Assembly: GCF_030323865.1 (NCBI RefSeq) | Contig: NZ_CP066362.1 | Location: forward strand, 124,001-188,000 | Source: Pseudarthrobacter defluvii | GTDB taxonomy: Bacteria > Actinomycetota > Actinomycetes > Actinomycetales > Micrococcaceae | Direction: 5' to 3' | Length of the DNA stretch: 64,000 nt | Shown: positions 25,261 through 33,593 of the stretch, one piece after another | How positions within the stretch are numbered: the first letter of the stretch is position 1 | Layout of the letters: the number at the start of each line of letters is the position of its first letter | Notes under the pieces: generated by a model | What the model was told of the DNA's origin: nothing | Databases searched by the model: none | The model's input: only the letters and a program-made list of their open reading frames with translations | Translations under genes and position numbers: made by a program

Positions 25261-26079
25261 GTGTCCCCAACAAACTCATCTTCCTCGGCCTGGCAGAAGT
25301 ACCTGATGATCCCCAAACTCGTCAGGCTCTCCCGGAACGCCCCGAAGGACCGGCACAAGGCGTGGGACACCTACTGGGCCGGTATCACCGCCACGGGCCC
25401 GGGTGGGGAGGTCCTGTGGGACTCCGGCAGCGACCATGAGTTCCTTGGCTACAAGGACAGCCTCCAGCGCTACCTGGATCCTGCACTTCCCGTAGTGGAC
25501 ACCGGCTGCGGCCACGGTGGTTTTACCCGTGAGCTCGCCGGGATCTTTCCCAAGGTCATTGGTGTTGATGTCTCCCGGCACGCCATTGCCAGGGCGCGCG
25601 CGGAGTCTGCAGGCAGCAGCGCAGCATTTGAAGCACGGGACATGACGGCGGAGGGTGCAGGCGCAGCGCTGGCCCAGGCCATTGGCGCAGGCGAGGACGG
25701 GGCGAACGTTTTCATCCGCGGCGTACTGCACGTCCTCGACCCCGGGCACCAGACGGCACTCGTTGAAAACCTGTGGCATCTTGCCGGCCTTCGCGGCACC
25801 GTGTTCATGGCCGAGACGAATTTCCAGGGGAACCCGGTGGAGTACGTGTCCCACCTCGGAGCCACCACCCGCGGCATTCCGGCGCCGTTGGAACTCGCCA
25901 TCCGCGGACTGCCCATGCCGGGGCACTTCGGGCCCGAAGAGCGCGAACGTGCCTTCCCGGCGTCGGCTTGGGAACTCCTTGAGGATGGCCACGTGGCTAT
26001 CGAAACCAACCCGGCAACCGGTGTCCCGGGACAGGACCGGGTGCCCGGCTACTACGCGGTGGTCCGCCCGCTCCGATAG
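25261..26079 (+). CDS. Class I SAM-dependent methyltransferase
   Basis: The 272-residue protein has the SAM-binding motif I VVDTGCGHGGFTREL, an acidic residue at the end of the second strand (VIGVDVS) and ARDMTAEG as the adenine-loop region. Family members methylate small molecules, lipids or proteins; the acceptor is not evident. GTG at 25261 is used, but ATG at 25306 (MIPKLVRLSR) is a plausible shorter start. It is divergent from the histidine kinase and has no same-strand partner close by. Confidence 0.82.
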   Translation: MSPTNSSSSAWQKYLMIPKLVRLSRNAPKDRHKAWDTYWAGITATGPGGEVLWDSGSDHEFLGYKDSLQRYLDPALPVVDTGCGHGGFTRELAGIFPKVIGVDVSRHAIARARAESAGSSAAFEARDMTAEGAGAALAQAIGAGEDGANVFIRGVLHVLDPGHQTALVENLWHLAGLRGTVFMAETNFQGNPVEYVSHLGATTRGIPAPLELAIRGLPMPGHFGPEERERAFPASAWELLEDGHVAIETNPATGVPGQDRVPGYYAVVRPLR

Positions 26080-26191
26080 CGGCCCCCGTACCTCCCCTGC
26101 CTGTCACGCAGGCTTTACCCCCCGCTCCGCAAACCGTCCGCAAAGCACCCTCCCCTCCCCTTGACAGGGGGTCCGCTCCGGAGGCTCCATG

Positions 26192-26205
26192 GTAAGTAGA
26201 CTTAC
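26192..26205. promoter_or_regulatory. Stress-gene palindrome, copy 2
   Basis: GTAAG-TAGA-CTTAC is a perfect 5-bp-arm palindrome 31 bases before the GTG of the next gene. It shares spacing and arm sequence with 20256-20269 and 31009-31022. Confidence 0.5.
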
Positions 26206-26235
26206 TAGTTAGCCCGAAGCGAAAGGAAGGCGGGC

Positions 26236-26685
26236 GTGGCAGAAGACAAAGGCAGCAGGAACCGCGAAGCGGGTGGGAGCGGGGACGTCGAGGACCTGGG
26301 GGCTGGCCCCGAGGGCGGGAAGATCCGCCGCGGACCGGACTCCGCAAAGTCCCTGAAGTACTCGCAGGAAGTAACCCCAACCGAGGATGAGCCAGAGCGT
26401 GAAGGCCGCAGCCTGGCCACCACCCACCACGAAGTCATCAAGCAGTGGGCGGAGGAGCGCGACGGCGTGCCGGCCACCGTGGAGGGCACGGAACACGGCG
26501 ACCACCTCGGAGTATTGCGGATCGACTTCGGTGGCAAGGACGACAAGCTCCGCCACGTCAGCTGGGAGGAATGGTTCGACACCTTCGACTCCCGGAAACT
26601 CAACTTCATCTACCAGGAACAGCGCAGCGACGGCACCCAATCGAACTTCTTCCGGCTGGAAAATCCCAACCGGGAAGACGCCTGA
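26236..26685 (+). CDS. Conserved small hydrophilic protein, unknown function
   Basis: The 149-residue protein has a disordered charged N-terminus (about 50 residues) and a conserved-looking core: HEVIKQWAEERDGVPATVEGT, GDHLGVLRIDFGG, LRHVSWEEWFDTFDSRKLNFIYQE and SNFFRLE. This WEEWF pattern is familiar from actinobacterial proteins without assigned function. GTG start at 26236, with GAAAGGAAGG upstream. It opens a plus-strand run of stress-type genes and has the GTAAG palindrome in its promoter. Confidence 0.7.
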   Translation: MAEDKGSRNREAGGSGDVEDLGAGPEGGKIRRGPDSAKSLKYSQEVTPTEDEPEREGRSLATTHHEVIKQWAEERDGVPATVEGTEHGDHLGVLRIDFGGKDDKLRHVSWEEWFDTFDSRKLNFIYQEQRSDGTQSNFFRLENPNREDA

Positions 26686-26773
26686 GCCGCACCCGCGCCC
26701 CAGCGCTTGACGGCGCCGGATCACCCTCCGGCGCCATCTGCCAACCGCCGGCGCAAGACCTACAGGACATATC

Positions 26774-27220
26774 ATGAGCAACCTCATTCCATCCGGCGCA
26801 CTGCGCCGGATGCTGCTGCCCCCCACCTATGGACGGCACGTCACCTCCGCCACCGAATTCACCATCCTTTCCGTGGAGGTGTGGGCTTCCGGCCTGGTGG
26901 TCAACATCCATCTGCCCTCGGATGACGCACCTGAACCGCGGCTCATCCTGCAGGACCACTTCGGAACCGAATACACCCTGCAGGAATCGGCCACCGTGGG
27001 TTCCCGCAACCTGCAGGTGTTCACCCCGTCGGTACCGCCGGGCACCAGGAGCCTGACCATCAGGTCCGCGGACGACTCCGACGGCCGGCCCGTGGTGACC
27101 TTCGCCGTCCCGCTGATGGCCGTCCCAGAAGCAGCTGATGATTCGGGGGCGGCGGTCCGGGATGACGTTGCCGAAGCCGACAGCGAGTCCTGCCAGCCGG
27201 ACTTGCGCCGCCCCGCTTAA
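26774..27220 (+). CDS. Unknown protein with beta-sandwich-like pattern
   Basis: The 148-residue protein begins MSNLIPSGALRRMLLPPTYG and has alternating hydrophobic strands (EFTILSVEVWASGLVVNIHL, RLILQDHFGTEYTL, NLQVFTPSVPPGTRSLTIRS) reminiscent of an immunoglobulin-like sandwich, ending in an acidic disordered tail. No signal peptide is present. AGGACA precedes the ATG. It lies between the conserved small gene and an SDR on the same strand. Not recognised. Confidence 0.6.
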   Translation: MSNLIPSGALRRMLLPPTYGRHVTSATEFTILSVEVWASGLVVNIHLPSDDAPEPRLILQDHFGTEYTLQESATVGSRNLQVFTPSVPPGTRSLTIRSADDSDGRPVVTFAVPLMAVPEAADDSGAAVRDDVAEADSESCQPDLRRPA

Positions 27221-27287
27221 CCCAACGCCCCGCCTGACCCAACGACCAGCCCAACCGACCGAGCCCAACGCAAACGAAAGGCCCGCC

Positions 27288-28097
27288 ATGCCGGACACCA
27301 GCCACTTTGCCCCCACCACCGCCATCGTCACCGGCTCCGATTCCGGGATCGGCAAGGCCACTGCCGTGGCGCTGGCCCGCGCCGGGATGGACGTCGGCGT
27401 CACCTGGCACTCGGACAAGGAGGGGGCGGAGGAAACTGCTGGGGAAATCCGGGGCCTGGGGCGCAAGGCTGTGGTCCGGCGGCTGGATACCAGTCAACTG
27501 CGCGACGCGGGAGGCGTCATCGACGAACTTGCCGAGGAGCTGGGCGGGCTGGATGTTTTCGTCAACAACGCGGGGACGGGGGCAAGCACCAAGTTCCTGG
27601 ACATGGAAATCGACGACTGGATGCAGATCCTGGACACGAACCTCAACGGCGCCTTCGTCTGCCTGCAGGCCGCTGCGCGGCGCATGGTCAAGGCGGGCAC
27701 GGGCGGACGGCTCGTGGCGGTGTCCAGCGTGCACGAGTTCCAGCCGCGCGTGGGCTCATCCGCCTACGACGCGTCCAAGCACGGCCTGGGCGGCCTCATG
27801 AAGACACTTGCCCTTGAGCTGGGCCAGTACGGCATCACGGCCAACACGGTGGCACCCGGAGAGATTGCCACCCCCATGACCGGGCAGGAGGACCAGGACC
27901 CGACGGCGGCGGAGCGGCCCGGGGTGCCGCTGGGGCGGCCGGGGAACGCCTGGGAGATCGCCAACGTCATCGCGTTCCTTGCCTCGCCGGCCTCCAGCTA
28001 TGTCACTGGCGCGGGCTGGGTTGTTGACGGCGGCATGCTGCAGATGGGACCGCAGGCGGGCTCGCACATCACCAGCCACGACTGGCGCGAGGCCTAA
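27288..28097 (+). CDS. SDR-family oxidoreductase
   Basis: The 269-residue classical SDR shows GSDSGIGKA (residues 13-21), NNAGTG, the catalytic serine in AVSSVHEF and YDASKHG, with a family-typical C-terminus YVTGAGWVVDGGML. Start at ATG 27288 with AAAGG upstream; the open frame extends further 5' but the extra residues are not SDR-like. It is similar in style to the SDR at 31132 and to general-stress dehydrogenases. The plus-strand neighbours upstream are unknown small proteins; the next gene is glycerate kinase. Confidence 0.87.
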   Translation: MPDTSHFAPTTAIVTGSDSGIGKATAVALARAGMDVGVTWHSDKEGAEETAGEIRGLGRKAVVRRLDTSQLRDAGGVIDELAEELGGLDVFVNNAGTGASTKFLDMEIDDWMQILDTNLNGAFVCLQAAARRMVKAGTGGRLVAVSSVHEFQPRVGSSAYDASKHGLGGLMKTLALELGQYGITANTVAPGEIATPMTGQEDQDPTAAERPGVPLGRPGNAWEIANVIAFLASPASSYVTGAGWVVDGGMLQMGPQAGSHITSHDWREA

Positions 28098-28202
28098 AGG
28101 GAGCCGCGCGGGGGAGGGGAGTCTCCCATTCCCTGCAATGCTGAGGTCCACATCCCGGATTGGGCAAACGCTTTCCCGCGGCGTGCTGGCATGATGGACG
28201 GC

Positions 28203-29324
28203 ATGCGCATTCTTATCGCTCCGGACAAGTTCAAGGGGTCCCTGACGGCAGCCGAGGCAGCCGCAGCCATCGCCGAAGGGGCCCTGCGGGTGTACCCGGA
28301 CGCCGTCGCCACCCAGTTCCCCATTGCCGACGGCGGGGAAGGCACCCTGGAAGCGGCGGTTGCGGCAGGCTATGAGGAGCGGCTGAACGCGGTAGTTGGC
28401 CCCATCCTCGCCCCGCTCGGCGCTGCCTGGGCCATCCACAAGGGCGCCGGCAAGGTGACCGCGGTGATCGAGACGGCGCAGGCGTCCGGCCTGGCCGACA
28501 TGGAACCAACCCCGGCCAACTCATTGCGCGCCCACAGCTACGGCTGCGGCCAGCTGATCGCGGCGGCGCTTGACGCCGGAGCCACCGAGATCGTCCTGGG
28601 CTTGGGCGGTTCGGCCATGACCGACGGCGGCAGCGGCGCCCTGCGTGCCCTGGGCCTGAAGCCGCTCGACTCCGCCGGAAACGTGGTGCCACTGGGCGGC
28701 GGCGCGCTGGCGGATGTGGTTGCCTTGGACACGAGTGGGCTGGACCCGCGGCTGTCCGCCACTACTTTCCGCATCGCTGTCGATGTCCGCAACCCGCTGT
28801 ACGGTCCCACCGGCGCGGCGCACGTCTTTGGGCCCCAGAAAGGTGCGGACCGGGACGCCGTGGAAATGCTCGACGCCGGGCTCCGCAACTGGGCATCTGT
28901 GCTGCGGGAGGCGACGGGGCGGGACGTGAACGTACCGGGCGCCGGCGCCGCCGGCGGCTTCCCGGCGTCGTTCCTTGCCTTCACCAGCGCCACGCTGGAA
29001 GGCGGCTTCGCGCTGGTGGCCGGCCTCACCGGACTGGCGGACCAACTGGGCCAGGCGGACCTGGTGATTACGGGCGAAGGATCCATGGACTCGCAATCGC
29101 TCACCGGCAAGGCGCCGATTGCGCTCGCCGACGCGGCCCGGGACCGCGGGATTCCTGTCATCGTGGTGGCGGGCAGGATCCTGGTGACCCTTGAGGATCT
29201 CGCCGGGCACGGCGTGGAGGCGGCTGCCCAGTTGCTGGACGTGGCATCCAGCCCGGAGGATGCGGTGGCTAACGCCGGCAAGTACTTGACCTGGGTTACA
29301 AGCCAGGTACTTGAGGGCGCCTAG
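28203..29324 (+). CDS. Glycerate kinase (GlxK/GarK family)
   Basis: Phosphorylates D-glycerate to 2- or 3-phosphoglycerate. The protein of about 373 residues begins MRILIAPDKFKGSLTAAEAA, the family signature, with IADGGEGTLEA, GLGGSAMTDGGSGAL and ITGEGSMDSQSLTGKAP. An upstream ATG at 28191 would add four residues. No glyoxylate-pathway genes flank it. Its stop overlaps the stop of the convergent membrane-anchored protein gene (shared CTAG), and its last codons form a bulged hairpin. Confidence 0.9.
   Translation: MRILIAPDKFKGSLTAAEAAAAIAEGALRVYPDAVATQFPIADGGEGTLEAAVAAGYEERLNAVVGPILAPLGAAWAIHKGAGKVTAVIETAQASGLADMEPTPANSLRAHSYGCGQLIAAALDAGATEIVLGLGGSAMTDGGSGALRALGLKPLDSAGNVVPLGGGALADVVALDTSGLDPRLSATTFRIAVDVRNPLYGPTGAAHVFGPQKGADRDAVEMLDAGLRNWASVLREATGRDVNVPGAGAAGGFPASFLAFTSATLEGGFALVAGLTGLADQLGQADLVITGEGSMDSQSLTGKAPIALADAARDRGIPVIVVAGRILVTLEDLAGHGVEAAAQLLDVASSPEDAVANAGKYLTWVTSQVLEGA
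29279..29313. repeat. Bulged hairpin at the end of the glycerate kinase gene
   Basis: CAAGTA (29279-29284) and CCTGG (29290-29294) pair with CCAGG-TACTTG (29303-29313) around an eight-base loop, with a five-base bulge on the left arm. It covers the last coding residues and lies just before the overlapping convergent stops, so it may work as a terminator. Confidence 0.45.
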
Positions 29325-29671
29325 CCGACGATCGTGGTGTTGCGGCGGCGCCGGAAGATCAGGATGGCGATCACCACCAGGACGGCCACGCCGGCAATCA
29401 CCCACGGGGTGTAGTTAAGGCGCGTGTTCTCATTCTGGGCCGACTCCCCGGTCCCGGGGTTGGCCGGGCCGGTGGACGCGGAATCCCCCGGAGAAGGTGT
29501 GGGAGAAGTGGCTGCCGCCCACGCAGCGCCTGTTGATCCCGGGGCCACCTGTTCCGGGGCTGCCTGGCTGGCGGTGGCTGCCGGTGCCGACGCAGTGGCT
29601 GCGCCGGCCGGCAGGGCCGGGGCGGCAAGGAGCAGCAGGGCCAGAAGGGTGGTTCGCACAATGGTTCGCAT
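29321..29671 (-). CDS. Exported single-helix membrane protein, unknown function
   Basis: The 116-residue protein has a signal peptide (RTTLLALLLLAAPALPAGAA), a Pro/Ala/Thr/Ser-rich exposed stretch of about 60 residues, a C-terminal helix (WVIAGVAVLVVIAILIF) and the basic stop-transfer RRRRN. The layout resembles sortase substrates, but no LPXTG-like motif precedes the helix (the sequence there is LNYTPW), so it is probably simply membrane anchored. GGAGAG lies five bases upstream of the ATG. It follows the DUF6766 gene on the same strand by 56 bases. Confidence 0.65.
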   Translation of the reverse strand: MRTIVRTTLLALLLLAAPALPAGAATASAPAATASQAAPEQVAPGSTGAAWAAATSPTPSPGDSASTGPANPGTGESAQNENTRLNYTPWVIAGVAVLVVIAILIFRRRRNTTIVG

Positions 29672-29727
29672 ACAGTCTCTCCTTTTGGTTGGGGCTGGGT
29701 GGATTGGTGCTGGATTGGTTGGGGTCT

Positions 29728-30396
29728 TCAGGCGCCGGTTTCGTAGTGGGGTTCGGCGACGGGCTTTGATTCCGGGGACCCCTTTTGCCGCAGGTAGACC
29801 GAGGCGCCCACCAGGACGCCCACGGCCAGGAATTCGCTTTGCCAGTTCTGGAAGGACTCAAACCAAAAGCGGCTGCTGCCCAGATACTGCAGGAAGGTGA
29901 TGGCGGGCTGGCCGTGGCTTTGCTGGTCCTGGTTGTACTCGTCCACACCCCCGGCGGCGTGAAGGGCAAATGATGCAAGGAAGAGGGCGAAGAGCAGGAT
30001 CGACAGGGAGTTCTCGTACAGCTTGAGTACTGCACCGCCCCGCCGGACGGGCCACGGCGTGGCCCTGCTGACGGCCGCCTGCTGCGGGTCCCCATCCTGC
30101 GGCGCTTTCTTTCCCACCGGTTTGGACTCACTTGATCCTTTTTGAAACAGGAACACCGTGAGGACCACATACATGGCCATCTGCAGGAACTCGGATTCCC
30201 AGTTCTCAAAGGTGGCTTCCACGAAAGCGCCGGTGCCCAGGAACTGAAGAACTGAGACCGGCGGTTCGCCGTGGGCCTGCTGGTCCTCGCTGTAGGACGC
30301 GGCCCCGGAGAGGACCATGCCAACGAAGAACACCAGGAAGCAAGCCAGGTTGGCAACCAGCAGGCCATGCTCTTTGGCCCATTTCCGCATTTTCAC
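29728..30396 (-). CDS. DUF6766-family membrane protein with internal duplication
   Basis: The 222-residue protein is made of two similar halves. Each has a hydrophobic helix, a YxxDQQxHGxP segment (YSEDQQAHGEP and YNQDQQSHGQP), then FLGTG/YLGSS, an FENWESEFLQ or FQNWQSEFLA stretch, a second helix and a QKGSxESKPV ending. I recognise this as DUF6766, a family of unknown function frequent in soil bacteria. Four membrane helices are expected. Its start overlaps the DUF6328 gene stop by four bases (ATGA), so they are translationally coupled. Confidence 0.82.
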   Translation of the reverse strand: MKMRKWAKEHGLLVANLACFLVFFVGMVLSGAASYSEDQQAHGEPPVSVLQFLGTGAFVEATFENWESEFLQMAMYVVLTVFLFQKGSSESKPVGKKAPQDGDPQQAAVSRATPWPVRRGGAVLKLYENSLSILLFALFLASFALHAAGGVDEYNQDQQSHGQPAITFLQYLGSSRFWFESFQNWQSEFLAVGVLVGASVYLRQKGSPESKPVAEPHYETGA

Positions 30397-30914
30397 TCCT
30401 TCTCCTGGGTGGGCGGGAGGATTTTCCCGGTGGCCCGTTTGTTCAGCCGAAGCGGGACGAACACCAGCATGACCACCATGACGCCCAGCAGCGCCCCGCC
30501 GGCGGTGACCCCCGCGGACCTTCCGGCCGCGACGTCGAACACCAAGGCTGCGGTACCGGCGCTCAGCAGGGCGATGCCGCCAAGGGCAATCTTGGTGATG
30601 GTGTCCGCGCTCGAAACCAGCGTCTCCTTGAGCCGCTTCCGGAAGAGCCGCCGGTGCACGCTGACCGGGAGAAGGATAAAGGCCGTTGTCAGGGCGGCGA
30701 TCACCACGTTGGTGAGGTAGAGGCCAACCTCCCAGTCGTCCAGCTTTTCGAAGCGCTGCTGGAAAGGCAGCGTCAGTAGGAAGCCGGCCAGGATCTGTAC
30801 CCCGGTCTGGAGCACGCGCAGCTCCTGCAGGAGTTCCGCCCAGTTGCGGTCCAGCTGCTCCTCGCGGGTTTCATTCCGTCCCGTCCGGCCCGTGTAGTCC
30901 TCGACTTCGGACAT
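30393..30914 (-). CDS. DUF6328-family membrane protein
   Basis: The 173-residue protein has a charged N-terminus, then RNWAELLQELRVLQTGVQILAGFLLTLPFQQRF, typical of DUF6328, and four predicted membrane helices, ending in a basic tail. ATG at 30914 is chosen because GGAGGG lies five bases upstream; the longer frame has no ribosome site. Coupled to the DUF6766 gene. Divergent from an SDR gene; the palindrome at 31009 lies in the shared promoter region. Function is unknown; such genes usually sit among stress genes. Confidence 0.8.
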   Translation of the reverse strand: MSEVEDYTGRTGRNETREEQLDRNWAELLQELRVLQTGVQILAGFLLTLPFQQRFEKLDDWEVGLYLTNVVIAALTTAFILLPVSVHRRLFRKRLKETLVSSADTITKIALGGIALLSAGTAALVFDVAAGRSAGVTAGGALLGVMVVMLVFVPLRLNKRATGKILPPTQEKE

Positions 30915-31008
30915 ACGGCCCTCCTTCCACTCCAGCCACTTCCAGGCCTTCTTTCTACTCCTCCCATACCCAGAAACAAGGCTGGCGTTGCGCCTGCGAC
31001 CACATTTG

Positions 31009-31022
31009 ATAAGTTTACTGAT
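31009..31022. promoter_or_regulatory. Stress-gene palindrome, copy 3
   Basis: ATAAG-TTTA-CTGAT in the divergent promoter between DUF6328 and the SDR gene. It fits the RTMAG-N4-CTKAY pattern with the same spacing as copies at 20256 and 26192. Confidence 0.45.
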
Positions 31023-31131
31023 TATTACCTTGGAGTGGTGGACTTGGTCCGCTACTCCGGATAGCTTCGAAGGGCCGGAGCGCGGCGGTGCTCTTCCAAC
31101 CGAACAGGTCAACCGACACAGGCAGGCGGAC

Positions 31132-32031
31132 ATGAGCGACACGGACAAGCAGACAGACCAGCCAAAAGATCCGCGCGGCGGCTACCACTCGGGACCGTTC
31201 CCGGAGCAGGAACAGAAACAGCCCGGACTTACCGCGCCCATGGACCCCAAACCGGACCACGGGGAGCAGAGCTACAAGGGGAACGGCAAGCTCGAAGGGA
31301 AAGCGGCGCTCATCACCGGCGGGGACTCCGGCATCGGCAAGGCCGCGGCCATCGCCTTCGCCCGCGAAGGGGCCGACGTCGCCATTTCCTACCTTCCCGA
31401 AGAGGAAGACGACGCGCAGGACACCGCGGAATGGATCCGGAAAGCCGGACGCCGCGCGCTCCTCTTTCCCGGCGACGGACGCGAAGAGGACTTCAGCACC
31501 CGCATCGTGGAGGAGACCGTATCCGGGTTCGGCCGGCTCGATGTCCTGGTGCTGAACGCGGCGTACCAGAAGAACCGCGAGAGCCTGGAGACGCTTCCCA
31601 CCGAGGAGTTTGACCGGGTTTTCCGGACCAACCTTTACTCGCTGCTGTGGTCGGCACGGGCCGCGGTACCGCACTTGAAGGCGGGGGCCTCGATCATCAC
31701 CACAGCCTCCATCCAGGCCTTCAACCCCTCACCCGGGCTCATCGACTACGCCATGACCAAGGCCGCACAGGTGGCATTCACCAAGGCCCTGGCCCAGGAA
31801 CTGGGACCCAAGGGGATCCGCGTCAACGCGGTGGCGCCCGGCCCCATCTGGACACCCCTTATCCCCGCCACCGAGCGGCCGGACAAGCTCCCATCCTTCG
31901 GCCAGGACACGCCCCTGGAACGCGCGGGACAGCCCGCGGAGCTGGCAGCCGCGTACGTGCTGCTTGCCTCCGAGGACGGCTCCTACATTTCGGGTGCAGT
32001 CCTGCCGGTCACCGGCGGCAAGGGGCTGTAG
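31132..32031 (+). CDS. SDR-family oxidoreductase, general-stress type
   Basis: The 299-residue enzyme has a hydrophilic N-terminal extension of about 50 residues (QTDQPKDPRGGYHSGPFPEQEQ), then GGDSGIGKA, LNAAYQ in the NNAG position, TTASIQA with the catalytic serine, YAMTK and the C-terminal SGAVLPVTGGKGL. The extension and motifs match YghA / Bacillus GSP39-type stress dehydrogenases. ATG at 31132 with GGCGG upstream. It is followed by an acidic small protein gene on the same strand, 79 bases away, and likely shares its promoter. Confidence 0.87.
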   Translation: MSDTDKQTDQPKDPRGGYHSGPFPEQEQKQPGLTAPMDPKPDHGEQSYKGNGKLEGKAALITGGDSGIGKAAAIAFAREGADVAISYLPEEEDDAQDTAEWIRKAGRRALLFPGDGREEDFSTRIVEETVSGFGRLDVLVLNAAYQKNRESLETLPTEEFDRVFRTNLYSLLWSARAAVPHLKAGASIITTASIQAFNPSPGLIDYAMTKAAQVAFTKALAQELGPKGIRVNAVAPGPIWTPLIPATERPDKLPSFGQDTPLERAGQPAELAAAYVLLASEDGSYISGAVLPVTGGKGL

Positions 32032-32110
32032 TCCAGGACTACACGCGTCCAGCACTGACCACGAATATTCACCAGACCAGCACCATCGGCAACGCACAAC
32101 AGGAGGAAGC

Positions 32111-32470
32111 ATGACGCAGGAAAACCAGCAGGCTGAACCCGAGACCGCCCCGGGCGGCTACGGCACCCCCACCGCCGAGCAGGAGGCGGCCGGCACGCAG
32201 GGCGGCCAGCAGTCCGGCGGTGGCACGTCTTCGGCCGGCGCGGAAACCAATGAGCCGCAGTCGGGCACAGGCGGGGACCCCCTCTCGCGCGACATGGACC
32301 TTCCCTCCAGCGCAGCGGACATCGATGAGTCGAATGACGATTCCCAGGGGTCGGCAGAGGTCTCATCCGAGTCCGGCCAGGAAGCCACGGGCATTCCCGA
32401 TGGGAGCGGCAACGACCTTCCGCAGGAGGAATCCCCCAATGACGACGACGAAAGCTTCGACGCCGGATAA
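32111..32470 (+). CDS. Acidic disordered protein, unknown function
   Basis: The 119-residue protein is almost entirely Gly, Ser, Glu, Asp, Gln and Pro (for example GGDPLSRDMDLPSSAADIDE and DLPQEESPNDDDES), without hydrophobic core. Such intrinsically disordered acidic proteins may protect against drying or osmotic stress, which is inference. AGGAGGAAGC directly precedes the ATG, a strong ribosome site. A good hairpin terminator follows. Confidence 0.65.
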   Translation: MTQENQQAEPETAPGGYGTPTAEQEAAGTQGGQQSGGGTSSAGAETNEPQSGTGGDPLSRDMDLPSSAADIDESNDDSQGSAEVSSESGQEATGIPDGSGNDLPQEESPNDDDESFDAG

Positions 32471-32485
32471 GTCGCCCTGAACCAT

Positions 32486-32529
32486 AGGCCCCCGTTCCTG
32501 CTGCCACCCGGCAGCGGAGGCGGGGGCCT
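32486..32529 (+). terminator. Rho-independent-type terminator
   Basis: AGGCCCCCG (32486-32494) pairs with CGGGGGCCT (32521-32529), enclosing a second hairpin GCTGCC/GGCAGC, followed by TTT. It ends the SDR / acidic-protein transcript. Confidence 0.75.
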
Positions 32530-32707
32530 TTGCCGTTCCGGAGGGCCCGGGCCCGGGGCCTGGCGGGGCTGTGGCGGGGGATGGCGGCGCGAATACATCC
32601 CGCACGGCTGGGTACGGAACACGCGAAACCAATTCGCCGGCAACGCGCAGCGGCAGGCACTTTGTGCCGCCCCGCCGGCGCCAACTTCGACGGCAGGAAG
32701 GTGGACC

Positions 32708-33586
32708 GTGGGCATGAGGTTTTCGGAGCAGTGGGCGCAGCAACAGGACCGGCCGGACACGGCAGCGGTGGATGTCCTGGTGCCCACCTGCAACAGGCCA
32801 GCCGAACTCGCCGTCACCCTCGCGGGACTGGCCGCGCAGCAGGAACCCGCGTTCGCCGTCGTGGTCAGCGACCAGTCAGCGGGGCAACCCGCTTGGGAAC
32901 ACCCGGCCGTTGCCGCGATGGTGCGGGTGCTTGAGGCGCAGGGCCGGCAGGTCACGCTGCTGCGACACCTCCCGCGCCAGGGCCTGGCCGAACACCGGCA
33001 GTTCCTGCTAAACCAGTCCACCGCGGACCAATGCCTTTTCCTGGACGACGACGTCTGGCTGGAACCGGGCGCCCTGGCACGGCTGAGCCAGGCGCTCGAC
33101 GAACTCCAGTGCGGCTTCGTGGGGATGGCGCCCCAGGGCCTGTCCTTCCTGGACGACCGCAGGCCGGAACAGACCGCTAACTTCCAGGCTTGGGACGGCC
33201 CCGTGACCCCGGAGCACGTCCGGCCGGGCACACTGGAATTCGAACAGTGGCCGCTGCATAACGCCGCCAACCTCAGCCACCTCAGCGCGGAACTATCGCT
33301 GAAGCCCGGCCAGTGGGTGCCGTACCACGTCGCATGGCTGGGCGGGTGCGTGCTGTACCGCAGGGAAGCACTGAACGACGCCGGCGGGTTCCGTTTCTGG
33401 ACCAGCCTTCCGGCCGGCCACGCGGGGGAGGACGTGGTGGCCCAGTGGCAGGTCATGGAACGGAACGGCGGCGCCGGCATCCTGCCCTCCGGCGCCGTCC
33501 ACCTGGAAGCACCCACCACCGTAACGGACCGCGCTGTGGAGGCGTACGACGTGGTCCTTGGCCAGGAGTCCGTTCGGGGGACCTAG
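32708..33586 (+). CDS. Family 2 glycosyltransferase
   Basis: The 292-residue protein has the GT-A start VDVLVPTCNRPAELAVTL, the metal/nucleotide motif LFLDDDVW and a later AGEDVVAQW with the ED pair expected near the acceptor site; no membrane helices are seen. It should transfer a sugar from a nucleotide sugar to an unknown acceptor. GTG at 32708 with AGGAAGG upstream; ATG at 32714 is an alternative. It is isolated, ending seven bases before the convergent sugar operon. Confidence 0.82.
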   Translation: MGMRFSEQWAQQQDRPDTAAVDVLVPTCNRPAELAVTLAGLAAQQEPAFAVVVSDQSAGQPAWEHPAVAAMVRVLEAQGRQVTLLRHLPRQGLAEHRQFLLNQSTADQCLFLDDDVWLEPGALARLSQALDELQCGFVGMAPQGLSFLDDRRPEQTANFQAWDGPVTPEHVRPGTLEFEQWPLHNAANLSHLSAELSLKPGQWVPYHVAWLGGCVLYRREALNDAGGFRFWTSLPAGHAGEDVVAQWQVMERNGGAGILPSGAVHLEAPTTVTDRAVEAYDVVLGQESVRGT

Positions 33587-33593
33587 CGGCTCC

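Noticed and set aside
26686..26773. GGCGCC-containing inverted segments after the WEEWF gene as a terminator
   Set aside because: CGGCGCCGGATCA and CCGGCGCCA can pair only briefly and the region is too short to distinguish from chance in GC-rich DNA.
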